This document shows positions 23,554 to 33,308 of a stretch of DNA of 64,000 nucleotides, in pieces. Source of the stretch: JASLBX01 sp035762665. GTDB taxonomy: Bacteria; Actinomycetota; Actinomycetes; Jiangellales; Jiangellaceae. The DNA is taken from NCBI GenBank assembly GCA_035762665.1, contig DASTNZ010000112.1, positions 1 to 64,000 on the forward strand, written 5' to 3'. A program made the translations under genes and the position numbers. A model generated the notes under the pieces. That model did not search any database. It had not been told where the DNA came from and saw only the letters and a list, made by a program, of their open reading frames with translations. Within the stretch, counting starts at the first letter, position 1, and each line of letters begins with the position of its first letter.

Positions 23554-23915
23554 GTCAGCACTCCCCGCTTGACCGCGTAGACGATGCCCGCCGCCAGGAA
23601 ACCAAGGAACACGAACATCTCGACCAGGGTCACCGCGCCGAACGCCGGGTCGGCAAAGACCGTCGCCCATGGGAACAGGTACACGACGTCGACGGCGAAC
23701 ACCACGTACAGGTACGCGTACACGTAGTAGCGGACGTGCATCTGCGCCCAGCCCTCGCCTATCGGATCGACCCCCGATTCGTAGCTCATCAGCTTCTCCG
23801 GGGTCGGACGCCTCGGCGCCAGCAGCCGGTTCGCGCCGTAGGCGAGGCTGACGAAAGCCACGCCGGCCAGCCCGATCACAGTCGCCACGACATACGGCGA
23901 CAGGAACGCGTCCAC
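23544..23915 (-). CDS. NuoA-like protein of an orphan NuoA-NuoB pair
   Basis: A 123-residue membrane protein with three hydrophobic helices (about 9-30, 65-85 and 93-113) and the NuoA loop EKLMSYESGVDPIGEGW near residues 40-57, where the YESG motif is diagnostic. NuoA lies at the junction of the peripheral and membrane arms of complex I. It starts a three-gene unit with the NuoB-like and AlkZ-like genes. Divergence from the main-operon NuoA, for example in the N-terminal helix and loop, argues against recent duplication. Confidence 0.88.
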   Translation of the reverse strand: MDAFLSPYVVATVIGLAGVAFVSLAYGANRLLAPRRPTPEKLMSYESGVDPIGEGWAQMHVRYYVYAYLYVVFAVDVVYLFPWATVFADPAFGAVTLVEMFVFLGFLAAGIVYAVKRGVLTWQ

Positions 23916-24113
23916 CAGCGGCTCCCACGATCGTTTGGGTACTCGACACGTACCAACTTACTCGTCGCTCCCCCCCACTGTCGCATGATCATGTCGGATC
24001 AACAGGGCATGTCGTGGCCTAACCCCACGTGATCACGGAGACGGACCCTTGTATTGCGAACAATCTCGTGGTCAGATTCCCCCGTCAGAGCGTCCCCACA
24101 ATGAGGTGGAGCC

Positions 24114-26105
24114 ATGTCGAAGCTGCGTCTGGCCGCAGCAACCGCCGCCGCGTCTTTGATCACCGTCGCCCTGGTGCCAGCGGTGGCGGTCCCTTCCGAA
24201 CCGGTCTCCAGTTCCCGCTGCGACCCGTTCGACGACGCCGCCTGCGTGCTGCCGTTCCCCAACGACTACTTCACCGTGCCGGACCCGGAAACCGACACGG
24301 GCCTTCGGATCAACTTCGGCGAGACAACCCTGCCCGCCAACGCACTCGGAGTCCACATCGATCCGACGGAGTGGAACCGAAACGACGGGTTCAGCCCAGG
24401 CTCGCCGATCCTGACGGAGGTTCCCGGCATCGACCTCGAGCAGACGGGCGCCGCCCCGATCACCGACATCGGAGCGTCCCTGGCCTCTGACGCACCCATC
24501 GTGCTGATCAACGCACTCACCGGGGAGCGTCACCCGTACTGGGCCGAGCTCGACTCCCGGGCCACCGACCCGGACCGCCAGTTGCTCATCGTCCGTCCTG
24601 CCCGCAACTTCGACGAAGGCACCCGCTACATCGTCGCAATGCGCAATCTTCGGGACGCGGACGGCAATCTGATCGACGCACCCTCAGCCTTCGACCGGTA
24701 CGTGTCCGGACGGCCGCCGAATGTTCCCGCGGACGATCCACGGTTCAAGCACACCAAGAAGATCCTGGCGGAGTTGCAGCGCGCCGGCGTCAACCGGCAT
24801 GAGCTGTACCTCGCCTGGGATTTCACCGTCGCCAGTGAACGCAACCTCGCCGAGCGCGCGCTTACGATGCGCGACACGGCCTTCGACCTGCTCGGCGACG
24901 AGGCTCCGGGCTTCACCGTCACGAGCATCGAGAACGAACCATTCGGCCCGGACTCACCGGTCGGACGGGTGGTCCGCGGGACGATCCAGGCGCCGTCGTT
25001 CCTCAGCGGGAATGGTGGGCCCGGGTCACGCCTGGTCTACGGGGCGGACGAGCTGCCGACGGTGACCGGCACCCAGAGCACCGATTTCGTCTGCACCTTG
25101 CCACGGCGCGCGTTCGACGAGCCGGTCATGCCGGTGGTCTACGGCCACGGCCTGCTCGGCAGTCCACATGGCGAAGGCACCGCCGGCAACATCCGCCAAA
25201 TGACCGCCCTCGGCTTCGGATACTGCGCAACCAAGTGGATCGGCATGGCCGATGAGGACATCCCGGTCGTCATCGGCCTGCTTCAGGATTTCTCGCGGTT
25301 CTCGACGCTGCCGGACCGGATGCAGCAGTCGTTCGTCCAGTTCTTGTTCCTCGGCCGGGCCATGATCCACCCTGACGGATTGGTCTCGCACGCGGCGTTC
25401 CAGAACGACGACGGCGAGCCGGTGCTGGACGTCGACGCCGGGCTCGCCTACGACGGCAACAGCCAGGGCGGCATCGCGGGCGGAGCACTCACGGCGCTGG
25501 CGCAGGACTTCACCAACGCCGTCCTCGGCGTTCCCGGCATGAACTACTCGACGCTGCTCGACCGGGCCTTGCCGTTCCAGAACTTCCGGCCGTTCTTCGA
25601 GCCGGCGTACCCGGATGCGCTGGACCGGCAGATTGTCATCGCCGCCGCGCAGATGCTGTGGGACCGCGGTGAGGCCAACGGTTATGCCCACCACATGACG
25701 GACGACCCAATGGCCAGCACCTCCGCACACCGCGTGCTCATGCATGTGGCTTACGGCGACTTCCAGGTCGCTCCAATCGCGGCCGAGGTGGAAGCCAGAA
25801 CCATCGGCGCCCAGCTACGCGTGCCCGCTGTCGAGGAAGGCCGGCAACCGGACGTCGAACCGTACTGGGGAATCGAGCCGATCGAGACCTACCCGCATGC
25901 CGGTAGTGCGCTGGTGATCTGGGACTTCGGAACACCGACTCCGCCGCTCGGCAACCTGAATCCGTTCCCGCCGGAGTTCGGCTCGGACCCCCACTCGCGA
26001 CCGCGGGCCCACCCTGCCGCTCAGGAACAGAAGGCGGTGTTCATGCGCACTGGCGAGGTCGTCGACACCTGCGGCGCCGGGAGCATCTGCCCGCCCGCCG
26101 ATTGA
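24114..26105 (+). CDS. Secreted alpha/beta-hydrolase-like protein, 663 aa
   Basis: Residues 1-26 are a signal peptide (MSKLRLAAATAAASLITVAL, then a signal-peptidase-like AVA). The mature protein begins with a Cys-containing segment (CDPFDDAACVLPFPNDYF). A hydrolase core is seen late: the oxyanion loop MPVVYGHGLLGSP near residue 345, and the nucleophile elbow YDGNSQGGIAGG near 450, a GxSxG. Candidate acid and base are the Asp in VAYGDFQVAP and the His in TYPHAGSALVIWD. The first half has no recognised domain. The family occurs as large secreted hydrolases in actinobacteria and myxobacteria; the substrate is unknown. Two Cys near the C-terminus (DTCGAGSICPP) may form a disulfide. Confidence 0.75.
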   Translation: MSKLRLAAATAAASLITVALVPAVAVPSEPVSSSRCDPFDDAACVLPFPNDYFTVPDPETDTGLRINFGETTLPANALGVHIDPTEWNRNDGFSPGSPILTEVPGIDLEQTGAAPITDIGASLASDAPIVLINALTGERHPYWAELDSRATDPDRQLLIVRPARNFDEGTRYIVAMRNLRDADGNLIDAPSAFDRYVSGRPPNVPADDPRFKHTKKILAELQRAGVNRHELYLAWDFTVASERNLAERALTMRDTAFDLLGDEAPGFTVTSIENEPFGPDSPVGRVVRGTIQAPSFLSGNGGPGSRLVYGADELPTVTGTQSTDFVCTLPRRAFDEPVMPVVYGHGLLGSPHGEGTAGNIRQMTALGFGYCATKWIGMADEDIPVVIGLLQDFSRFSTLPDRMQQSFVQFLFLGRAMIHPDGLVSHAAFQNDDGEPVLDVDAGLAYDGNSQGGIAGGALTALAQDFTNAVLGVPGMNYSTLLDRALPFQNFRPFFEPAYPDALDRQIVIAAAQMLWDRGEANGYAHHMTDDPMASTSAHRVLMHVAYGDFQVAPIAAEVEARTIGAQLRVPAVEEGRQPDVEPYWGIEPIETYPHAGSALVIWDFGTPTPPLGNLNPFPPEFGSDPHSRPRAHPAAQEQKAVFMRTGEVVDTCGAGSICPPAD

Positions 26106-26234
26106 TGTACACGCGGCGCAGTATGTTCGGCCTTTGGCGATCGACCGGACGTAGGATTGACAGGGAAGCCAAGGTGTGCCCAACTAGGCGTTGGTCCCAC
26201 CGGGCGAATGCTCGTGAGGAGGCGGCTACCCGCG

Positions 26235-28094
26235 GTGAGCGCCAAGCAGATAACTGAGCTCGACCGTGTCGTCATCCGGTTCGCTGGCGATTCCGGCGAC
26301 GGCATGCAACTCACCGGAGATAGGTTCACGTCCGCGACTGCCGTCTTCGGGAACGATCTGTCGACCCTGCCGAACTTCCCCGCCGAGATCCGTGCGCCGG
26401 CGGGAACGCTGCCAGGGGTGTCGAGCTTCCAGGTCCACTTTGCCGACCACGACATCCTTACCCCCGGCGACGCGCCCGACGTGCTGGTCGCGATGAACCC
26501 GGCGGCGCTCAAGGCCAACCTGGACGACCTGGCCAAGGGCGCGACCATCATCGTTGACACTGCGGACTTCACCCCGCGCGCGCTGAAGAAGGTCGGCTAC
26601 GACACCAATCCACTCGAGGACGGCAGCCTGGACGGCTACCAGGTACACGCCCTGGACCTGACCGGCATGGCGACCGAGGCGCTCAAGGAGTTCGGCCTCA
26701 CCCGAAAGCAGGCCAGCCGGGCGAAGAACATGCTCGCCCTCGGCCTGCTGTCGTGGTTGTACGGGCGTCCTGTCGACGGCACGATCAGGTTCCTCCAGAC
26801 CAAGTTCGCCCGCAACGGGACGATCCGCGACGCCAATATCACCGCCCTGCGGGCAGGATGGAACTACGGCGAGACGACTGAGGACTTCGTCGTCCGGTAC
26901 GAGGTCAAGCCGGCGCCGATGCCATCCGGCACCTACCGCAATATCACCGGCAACCTCGCCCTTGCCTACGGCCTGATCGCGGCATCCAGACGATCCGGTC
27001 TGCCCCTGTTCCTCGGGTCGTATCCGATCACACCGGCCAGCGACGTCCTGCACGAGCTTGCCAAGCACAAGCGGTTCGGAGTACGGACGTTCCAGGCAGA
27101 GGACGAGATCGCCGGCATCGGCGCCGCCCTGGGGGCCGCGTTCGGTGGTGCCCTGGGGGTGACGACCACTTCCGGTCCGGGCGTCGCGCTCAAGTCCGAG
27201 ACGATAGGCCTCGCGGTTTCCCTCGAGCTACCTCTGATCATCTGCGATATACAGCGCGGCGGTCCGTCCACCGGTCTGCCTACCAAGACCGAGCAGGCCG
27301 ACCTGTTGCAGGCCATGTTCGGGCGCAACAGCGAGGCGCCCGTCCCCATCGTCGCCCCGTCCTCCCCCGGCGACTGCTTCAACGCCGCGCTGGAGGCCGC
27401 CCGGATCGCCATCACCTACCGGACGCCGGTCTTCCTGCTGTCGGACGGTTACCTGGCCAATGGTTCCGAGCCGTGGCGGATCCCTACTGTCGACGGTCTA
27501 CCGGTTATCGATCCCGCGTTCGCGACCGAACACAACCACCAGAACGGTGGCGAGCCGGAGTTCTGGCCATACCTGCGTGATCCCCAGACCCTGGCCCGCC
27601 CGTGGGCGGTGCCCGGCACTCCAGGTCTGGAACACCGGATCGGCGGCATCGAGAAGTCCGACGGCTCGGGCAACATCTCTTACGATCCGGAGAACCACGA
27701 CCGGATGGTCCGGCTCCGGCAGGCCAAGGTTGATGGCATAGCCGGCATCCCCGACTTGGCGGTCGATGACCCGTCGGGATCTGCGCGCCTTTTGGTGGTC
27801 GGCTGGGGCTCGACGTACGGGCCGATCGGTGCGGCGGTGCGGCGCGCCCGGGCTGCCGGTCATCACGTCGCGCAGGCCCACTTCAGGCACCTCAACCCGC
27901 TGCCCGCCAACACCGGCGAGGTGCTGCGCCGCTACGACAGAGTGCTCCTACCTGAAATGAACCTCGGCCAACTCGCCCTGCTGCTCCGGGCGAGGTACCT
28001 GGTCGACGTGATCGGATACAACAAGGTCCGCGGGCTTCCCTTCACCGCCGAAGAGCTCGCAACCGTCATCAAGGACGTGATCAACGGTGACTGA
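26235..28094 (+). CDS. korA: 2-oxoglutarate:ferredoxin oxidoreductase, alpha subunit (gamma-alpha fusion)
   Basis: KorA with KorB oxidises 2-oxoglutarate to succinyl-CoA, passing electrons to ferredoxin. It is a fusion of the gamma domain (about 1-190; VVIRFAGDSGDGMQLTGDRF) and the alpha domain (about 210-600; GSYPITPASDVLHELAKHK, AEDEIAGIGAALGAAFGG, TTTSGPGVALKSE). The family motif YPITP is present. I use the GTG at 26235, where the conserved region starts, 13 bases after gaggagg; an ATG at 26208 is the alternative. In mycobacteria KorAB allows a CO2-dependent, oxygen-tolerant TCA cycle. It overlaps korB by eight bases. Confidence 0.93.
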   Translation: MSAKQITELDRVVIRFAGDSGDGMQLTGDRFTSATAVFGNDLSTLPNFPAEIRAPAGTLPGVSSFQVHFADHDILTPGDAPDVLVAMNPAALKANLDDLAKGATIIVDTADFTPRALKKVGYDTNPLEDGSLDGYQVHALDLTGMATEALKEFGLTRKQASRAKNMLALGLLSWLYGRPVDGTIRFLQTKFARNGTIRDANITALRAGWNYGETTEDFVVRYEVKPAPMPSGTYRNITGNLALAYGLIAASRRSGLPLFLGSYPITPASDVLHELAKHKRFGVRTFQAEDEIAGIGAALGAAFGGALGVTTTSGPGVALKSETIGLAVSLELPLIICDIQRGGPSTGLPTKTEQADLLQAMFGRNSEAPVPIVAPSSPGDCFNAALEAARIAITYRTPVFLLSDGYLANGSEPWRIPTVDGLPVIDPAFATEHNHQNGGEPEFWPYLRDPQTLARPWAVPGTPGLEHRIGGIEKSDGSGNISYDPENHDRMVRLRQAKVDGIAGIPDLAVDDPSGSARLLVVGWGSTYGPIGAAVRRARAAGHHVAQAHFRHLNPLPANTGEVLRRYDRVLLPEMNLGQLALLLRARYLVDVIGYNKVRGLPFTAEELATVIKDVINGD

Positions 28095-29148
28095 GACGAT
28101 CATCGAGCTTGGCCTGCCCGGGCTCCGCGACGTCCCCACGACCGAGGCCCCCCAGACGAAGAAGGAATTCACCAGCGACCAAGAGGTCCGCTGGTGCCCG
28201 GGCTGCGGCGACTACGCCGTCCTGGCCACCGTCCAGGGCTTCCTGCCTGAGCTCCGGCTGCGCCGGGAGAACCTCGTGTTCATCTCCGGGATCGGATGCT
28301 CGTCCCGCTTCCCGTACTACATGAACACCTATGGTCTCCACTCGATTCACGGCCGTGCTCCCGCCATAGCGACGGGCCTGGCGGCCACCCGCCCGGACCT
28401 TTCGGTGTGGGTCGTCACCGGGGACGGCGACGGGCTGTCGATCGGCGGCAATCACCTGATCCACGCCATGCGGCGCAACGTCAACCTGACCATCCTGTTG
28501 TTCAACAACCGGATCTACGGGCTCACCAAGGGCCAGTATTCGCCCACCTCCGAATTCGGAAAGATCACCAAGTCGACGCCGATGGGGTCGCTGGACACCC
28601 CGTTCAACCCGGTCTCGCTGGCACTTGGCGCGGAGGCGACGTTCGTTGCCCGAACGATCGACTCCGACCGGGCCCACTTGACCTCCGTGCTGCGCGCAGC
28701 CGCCGCTCACCGCGGCACCTCGTTCGTGGAGATCTACCAGAACTGCAACATCTTCAACGACGGCGCATTCGAGATACTCAAGAACCCAGACAGCAGGGAC
28801 GAGGTGCTGATCCGGCTCGAGCAGGGCCAGCCCATCCGGTTCGGGGCGGACCTGCATTATGGCGTCCGGCGCAACCCGGAGACCAGCGTGATCGAGGTTT
28901 GCGACGGTGGCGATTCGGGAGTGCTCACCCACGATGCTCATGCGGACGATCCATCGCTGGCGTTCGCGCTGTCCCGGCTGGCCGATCCAGGCTCCTTAGC
29001 TCGCTCGCCAATCGGCGTTTTCCGCAACGTCGAGCGTCCGACGTACGACGACTTGATGACACGTCAACTCCGCGATGCCGCCGAGCAGCAAGGTGAGGGT
29101 GACCTCGCTGCCCTGCTGGCCGGCACCGACACCTGGACGATCGATTAG
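28087..29148 (+). CDS. korB: 2-oxoglutarate:ferredoxin oxidoreductase, beta subunit
   Basis: KorB binds thiamine diphosphate and one 4Fe-4S cluster. The 353-residue protein has the TPP motif GDGDGLSIGGNHLIHA near residue 112 followed by NNRIYGLTKGQ. Cluster ligands are Cys37 and Cys40 (WCPGCGDY), Cys71 (GIGCSSRF) and Cys220 (YQNCNIFN), the four-cysteine pattern of the aerobic-type enzymes. The GTG start lies eight bases before the korA stop. The C-terminal ~60 residues are acidic. A short gap separates it from the convergent ybjQ gene. Confidence 0.94.
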   Translation: MTETIIELGLPGLRDVPTTEAPQTKKEFTSDQEVRWCPGCGDYAVLATVQGFLPELRLRRENLVFISGIGCSSRFPYYMNTYGLHSIHGRAPAIATGLAATRPDLSVWVVTGDGDGLSIGGNHLIHAMRRNVNLTILLFNNRIYGLTKGQYSPTSEFGKITKSTPMGSLDTPFNPVSLALGAEATFVARTIDSDRAHLTSVLRAAAAHRGTSFVEIYQNCNIFNDGAFEILKNPDSRDEVLIRLEQGQPIRFGADLHYGVRRNPETSVIEVCDGGDSGVLTHDAHADDPSLAFALSRLADPGSLARSPIGVFRNVERPTYDDLMTRQLRDAAEQQGEGDLAALLAGTDTWTID

Positions 29149-29156
29149 TCAGCGTA

Positions 29157-29477
29157 TTACTCGACTACGACGGCCGTCCCTGTCGCGCTGACCAGCAGCA
29201 TGCTTCCCTCAGATCCGACGGTCTCGTAGTCCAGGTCCACACCGATGACTGCGTTGGCGCCGAGGTCCCCGGCGCTTTCGGCCAGCTCTTGGAGTGCGAC
29301 CGTACGCGCCTTGCCAAGCTCACGCTCGTAGGCGGCCGAGCGACCCCCGACAATGTCACGGACCCCAGCGAACATGTCGCGGAAGATGTTCGCCCCCATG
29401 ACCGCCTCACCTGTGACTATGCCGAGGTAACTGGTGATCCGCCGGCCCTCCATCGCGTGCGTCGTCGTGATGAGCAT
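29157..29477 (-). CDS. YbjQ family (UPF0145) protein
   Basis: A 106-residue protein of the YbjQ family: LGIVTGEAVMGANIFRDMF near residue 18, GGRSAAYERELGKAR near 44, and GANAVIGVDLDYETVG near 73. These proteins form pentameric ring-like structures, often annotated as heavy-metal-binding; the function is unknown. The whole family length is present. It is convergent with korB and divergent from rarD. Confidence 0.88.
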   Translation of the reverse strand: MLITTTHAMEGRRITSYLGIVTGEAVMGANIFRDMFAGVRDIVGGRSAAYERELGKARTVALQELAESAGDLGANAVIGVDLDYETVGSEGSMLLVSATGTAVVVE

Positions 29478-29661
29478 GGGTATCCCTTCTGGCCATTCGT
29501 GTCCGACATGAGCCTAGACGTCGCCAGAGCGGGCGTCACGCGAGCCGATGCGTCCCAGTGAAGCACTCAGCCAGGAGCTCATTCTTGTTCGGCGACTCTG
29601 GCTCGTCTCACGTAATGAGCATCCGCAGTAGATGCTGCTGTCGCATGGGTAAGCTCCCTTC

Positions 29662-30579
29662 GTGGATGCTTCGCGCCTGGGCTTCGTCTATGGCGTCGCC
29701 GCCTACAGCCTGTGGGGGCTGTTCCCGCTGTACTGGGGGCTCCTCGAGGAAGTCGGCGAGGTCGAGGTTCTGGCACACCGCATCGTCTGGTCACTGGTTG
29801 TCGTCGCTGTGCTCCTCACCGCTAGCCGTGCCTGGTGGCGCGTCCGGACGTTGGCCAAGCGGTCCGTGGCCCTGCTCAGCCTGGCTGCCGTCATCATCAC
29901 CTTCAACTGGGGCACCTACATCTGGGGTGTCGTCAACGGTCATGTGATCGAGACATCACTCGGTTACTTCATCAACCCGCTGGTAACTGTCGTGATGGGC
30001 GTCGTCATCCTGCACGAGCGGCTGCGGCCCGTTCAGTGGGCTGCGGTCGGGCTCGCCGCCATCGCCGTTCTGATCCTGACCGTGGATTACGGGCGCCCGC
30101 CGTGGATCGCGCTGATCCTGGCATTCTCGTTCGGCACCTACGGGCTCATCAAAAAGAAGGTAAACGTCGGCGCGGTCGAAAGCTTGGGCGTCGAGACAGG
30201 CGTCCTGCTCGTGCCGGCCGCCGCGTTCCTGATTGCTCTTGAGTTCAATGGGACGGGCGCGTTCACTCACACCGGGCTTCAGACGGACGTGCTTCTCGTC
30301 GGAGCAGGCGTGATCACCGCCATCCCGCTCCTGTTCTTCGGCGCCGCCGCGATAAGGGTGCCGCTGACGACATTGGGCCTCTTGCAGTATCTGGCTCCGG
30401 TGATCCAGTTCGCGCTGGGCGTCATCGTCTTTCGCGAGGACGTCCCTCCGGTGCGGCTCATCGGCTTCGCGCTCGTCTGGACGGCGCTTGCTGTCCTAAC
30501 CACCGAGACCCTGATCTACCGGCGGCGCCGGCTGGCTTTCGCGGCACGCACGCCGGTAGCCGCCGCTGCCGAGAGATGA
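29662..30579 (+). CDS. rarD: EamA family transporter of the RarD type
   Basis: The 305-residue protein has ten hydrophobic helices in two EamA repeats, about residues 5-140 and 150-290. RarD-specific stretches are YSLWGLFPLYWGLLEEVGEV at the N-terminus, NWGTYIWGVVNGHVIETSLG near 82 and GYFINPLVTVVMGV next to it. The start is a GTG at 29662. RarD was named for chloramphenicol sensitivity in Gram-negative bacteria; the physiological substrate remains unclear. It stands alone and is convergent with the polyprenyl synthase gene, with only ~25 bases between the two ends. Confidence 0.9.
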   Translation: MDASRLGFVYGVAAYSLWGLFPLYWGLLEEVGEVEVLAHRIVWSLVVVAVLLTASRAWWRVRTLAKRSVALLSLAAVIITFNWGTYIWGVVNGHVIETSLGYFINPLVTVVMGVVILHERLRPVQWAAVGLAAIAVLILTVDYGRPPWIALILAFSFGTYGLIKKKVNVGAVESLGVETGVLLVPAAAFLIALEFNGTGAFTHTGLQTDVLLVGAGVITAIPLLFFGAAAIRVPLTTLGLLQYLAPVIQFALGVIVFREDVPPVRLIGFALVWTALAVLTTETLIYRRRRLAFAARTPVAAAAER

Positions 30580-30604
30580 AGGTGCTCCTGCGCATCGACA
30601 CCGC

Positions 30605-31600
30605 TCACGCGGCGCGATCGACCGCCTGATCGCAGACGGCTTCGAGGGCCCGCCGCGCGGGAATGTCCGGCAGCGGCGCCAACACAGCACGCGCCTCGTC
30701 CGCCCACAGCCGGACCTCGTAACGAGCCCGCTTCATAGCGGGATGTGCCCGTAACAGCCGAAGCGCCTCCGCGTGATCGCCGTCGTCCGTGATGGGGCCG
30801 GAGAGCAGCGCCTGCAACCGCTCGTCGGAAGGATCGGTGGACTGGTGAACGTACAGCACGGGTAGCGTGGCCACTCCCTCCCGCAGGTCAGTGCCTGGCG
30901 ACTTGCCTGAAATTCGCGAGTCGCTGGCGATGTCGAGCAGATCGTCAGCGAGCTGGAACGCCATGCCAATCCGCTCGCCGTATCGTGCCAGCACCTCCAC
31001 GACTTCCGTTGGCGCACCCGCGTGCAGCGCACCCAAACGTGCTGATGTGGCGATGAGTGAAGCGGTCTTGTCCGACAGGACGGACAGGTAGTGCGCGACC
31101 GGGTCCTCGCCCGGGCGCGGTCCGACGGTCTCGCGCAGCTGGCCCTGGACCAGACGTTCGAAGGTCCGTGCCTGGATGCGGACCGACTCGGTGCCGAGGT
31201 CGGCAGCGATCTGCGAGGCGCGAGCGAACAGGAAGTCTCCGGTTAGGATCGCCACACTGTTGCCCCACCGGGCATTGGCACTCGGCCCGCCGCGACGGAC
31301 CAAGGCTTCATCCATCACGTCGTCGTGGTAGAGCGTCGCAACATGGGTGAGTTCCACCACGACCGCGGACCGGACGACGCCTGGCGCATCGGGGTCGCCG
31401 AACTGGCCGGCCACGAGCGCGAGCATGGGCCGGAACCGCTTGCCACCGGCGGCGACGAGGTGGCGGAGGGCAGGACCGACGAGCTCGTCGTCGGACTTGA
31501 CCGCTTCGGTCAGACGCGTCTCGACTTCGTCGAGCCCAGCCAGCACGGCTGCCTCGAAGGCAGGATCAACCGCTGGCAGACCCAGGCCGGACGGTCTCAC
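30605..31600 (-). CDS. All-trans polyprenyl diphosphate synthase (menaquinone side chain)
   Basis: The 331-residue trans-prenyltransferase extends allylic diphosphates with isopentenyl diphosphate. The first Asp-rich motif is TLYHDDVMDEA and the second QLADDLLDIASD; between them GGPSANARWGNSVAILTGDF is typical of long-chain enzymes. Upstream, GGKRFRPML contributes diphosphate contacts. The start is the GTG at 31600, with gaggagg 8 bases before it; a longer open frame is rejected for that reason. In actinobacteria such enzymes make the hepta- to nonaprenyl tail of menaquinone, and position beside the nuo operon fits, though tail length cannot be read from sequence here. Confidence 0.9.
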   Translation of the reverse strand: MRPSGLGLPAVDPAFEAAVLAGLDEVETRLTEAVKSDDELVGPALRHLVAAGGKRFRPMLALVAGQFGDPDAPGVVRSAVVVELTHVATLYHDDVMDEALVRRGGPSANARWGNSVAILTGDFLFARASQIAADLGTESVRIQARTFERLVQGQLRETVGPRPGEDPVAHYLSVLSDKTASLIATSARLGALHAGAPTEVVEVLARYGERIGMAFQLADDLLDIASDSRISGKSPGTDLREGVATLPVLYVHQSTDPSDERLQALLSGPITDDGDHAEALRLLRAHPAMKRARYEVRLWADEARAVLAPLPDIPARRALEAVCDQAVDRAA

Positions 31601-31723
31601 GTCGGCTGCCTCCTCGATCGGCTTAGGTCGACGCGGCGCACCACGCCCTACCTGCACGTTCCCTCGCAGGATACCTGCCGGCCTCCGGTCGCTACTGGCT
31701 CGCCTGCCGCTCCAGTGCGTTGA

Positions 31724-33250
31724 TCAGCGGACGAAGATCGCCGCCTGTTCGGCCAGATCGAGCAACGGGCCGGGCAGGATGCCCAGCACGATCGTCAAGG
31801 CCACCGTCACGGCGACGCCGATCGTCGTCCACGCGCTCGGGATGGCCACCGTGGGCCCATCGGCAACCGGCTCCGAGAAGAACATCAGCACGATCACCCG
31901 GACGTAGAAGAACACCGCGATGGCGCTTGCTACCAGGGCCACGATGACGAGCGGCAGCGCACCACCTTCGATCGCCGCAGCGAAGACAACCAACTTCCCA
32001 ACAAAGCCACTGGTCAGCGGAATACCGGCGAGCGCAAGCAAGAACACCGCGAACGCCGCGGCCACGACGGGAGACCGCTTGCCCAGCCCTGCCCACTTGG
32101 ACAGATGAGTGGCCTCGCCGCCCGCGTCCCGCACCAGGGTGATCACGGCGAACGCGCCGAGCGTCGCAAACGCGTAGATCGCCAGGTAGAACAGCACGCT
32201 CGACGTGCCCGACTCGTTAGCCACGACCACGCCGGTCAGGATGAAGCCGGCGTGCGCGATCGAGGAGTACGCCAGCATCCGCTTGACGTCGGTCTGAGTC
32301 AGGGCGAGCACCACGCCGAGCAACATCGTGATGATCGCGATCGCCCAGAACAGCGGCTGCCAGTCGGTGCGCACGCCACCGAACGCGACGTAGAAAATCC
32401 GCAGCAGCGCGCCGAACGCCGCCAGCTTCGTTCCCGCGGCCATGAACCCGGTGACCGGCGTGGGCGCACCCTGGTAGACGTCCGGCGTCCAGGCGTGGAA
32501 TGGTGCTGCGCTGATCTTGAACAAGAGGCCCACCGCAAGGAGCGCAACTCCGGCCAGGAGCAGGCCTTCCTGACCCACCCGCGCCGCCAAGGCCGCATCG
32601 ATGTCGGCGAACGTCACCGAACCGGAGTAGCCGTAGATCAGCGCCGAACCGAACAGGAAGAACGCCGACGCGTAGGCACCGAGCAGGAAGTACTTGAGCG
32701 CCGCCTCCTGAGACAGCAGCCGGCGGCGCCGGGCCATCGCACACAGGATGTACAGCGGCAGCGAAAGCACCTCGAGCGCGACGAACAGCATCAGCAGGTC
32801 ATTCGCCGCTGGGAACAGCAGCATGCCGCCGGTCGCGAACAGGGCAAGGGGATACACCTCGGTCTGCAGGACGCCCGCCTTCACGAGAGTCTGCTCGGCC
32901 CGGCTGCCCGGCAGAACTGCTGCCGACGGTGCGAACGAATCACCAGCCGGGTCGACCTGCCGCTCGGCGAAGAACATCAGACCCACAATGGCCGTCAGGC
33001 AGACCGTTCCCTGCAGAAAGAGCGCCGGCCCGTCAACCGCGATCGAGCCCTGCGCGGCGACCAGCTGGGTCCCAGCCTGGACGATCACCGCCGCCAGTGC
33101 GCCCACGAGGGCCGCCATCGACAGCACGAGCTGCATCGGCCGGCGAGCGCTTCGCGGGGCGAATGCCTCGACCAGGACACCGATCACCGCAGCCGCGAGC
33201 ACGATGATGATCGGGAGAAGCTCGGCGTACTCCATGGTCGGCGCGGTCAC
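31724..33250 (-). CDS. nuoN: NADH-quinone oxidoreductase subunit N
   Basis: NuoN is one of three antiporter-like proton-pumping subunits of the complex I membrane arm. The 508-residue protein has about 14 helices. Typical segments are SLPLYILCAMARRRRLLSQEA with the key Lys/Glu region, FHAWTPDVYQGAPTPVTGFM, and MLAYSSIAHAGFILTGVV. The GTG at 33250 has aaagga upstream; an ATG 15 bases later is also possible. It ends the nuo operon; 123 bases separate its stop from the start of the prenyl synthase gene on the same strand. Confidence 0.97.
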   Translation of the reverse strand: MTAPTMEYAELLPIIIVLAAAVIGVLVEAFAPRSARRPMQLVLSMAALVGALAAVIVQAGTQLVAAQGSIAVDGPALFLQGTVCLTAIVGLMFFAERQVDPAGDSFAPSAAVLPGSRAEQTLVKAGVLQTEVYPLALFATGGMLLFPAANDLLMLFVALEVLSLPLYILCAMARRRRLLSQEAALKYFLLGAYASAFFLFGSALIYGYSGSVTFADIDAALAARVGQEGLLLAGVALLAVGLLFKISAAPFHAWTPDVYQGAPTPVTGFMAAGTKLAAFGALLRIFYVAFGGVRTDWQPLFWAIAIITMLLGVVLALTQTDVKRMLAYSSIAHAGFILTGVVVANESGTSSVLFYLAIYAFATLGAFAVITLVRDAGGEATHLSKWAGLGKRSPVVAAAFAVFLLALAGIPLTSGFVGKLVVFAAAIEGGALPLVIVALVASAIAVFFYVRVIVLMFFSEPVADGPTVAIPSAWTTIGVAVTVALTIVLGILPGPLLDLAEQAAIFVR

Positions 33251-33308
33251 AAGATGGTCCTTTCATGCGGCGCGGTGGTCGCTCCACTCACTCCACCAGG
33301 CGTCGTGA

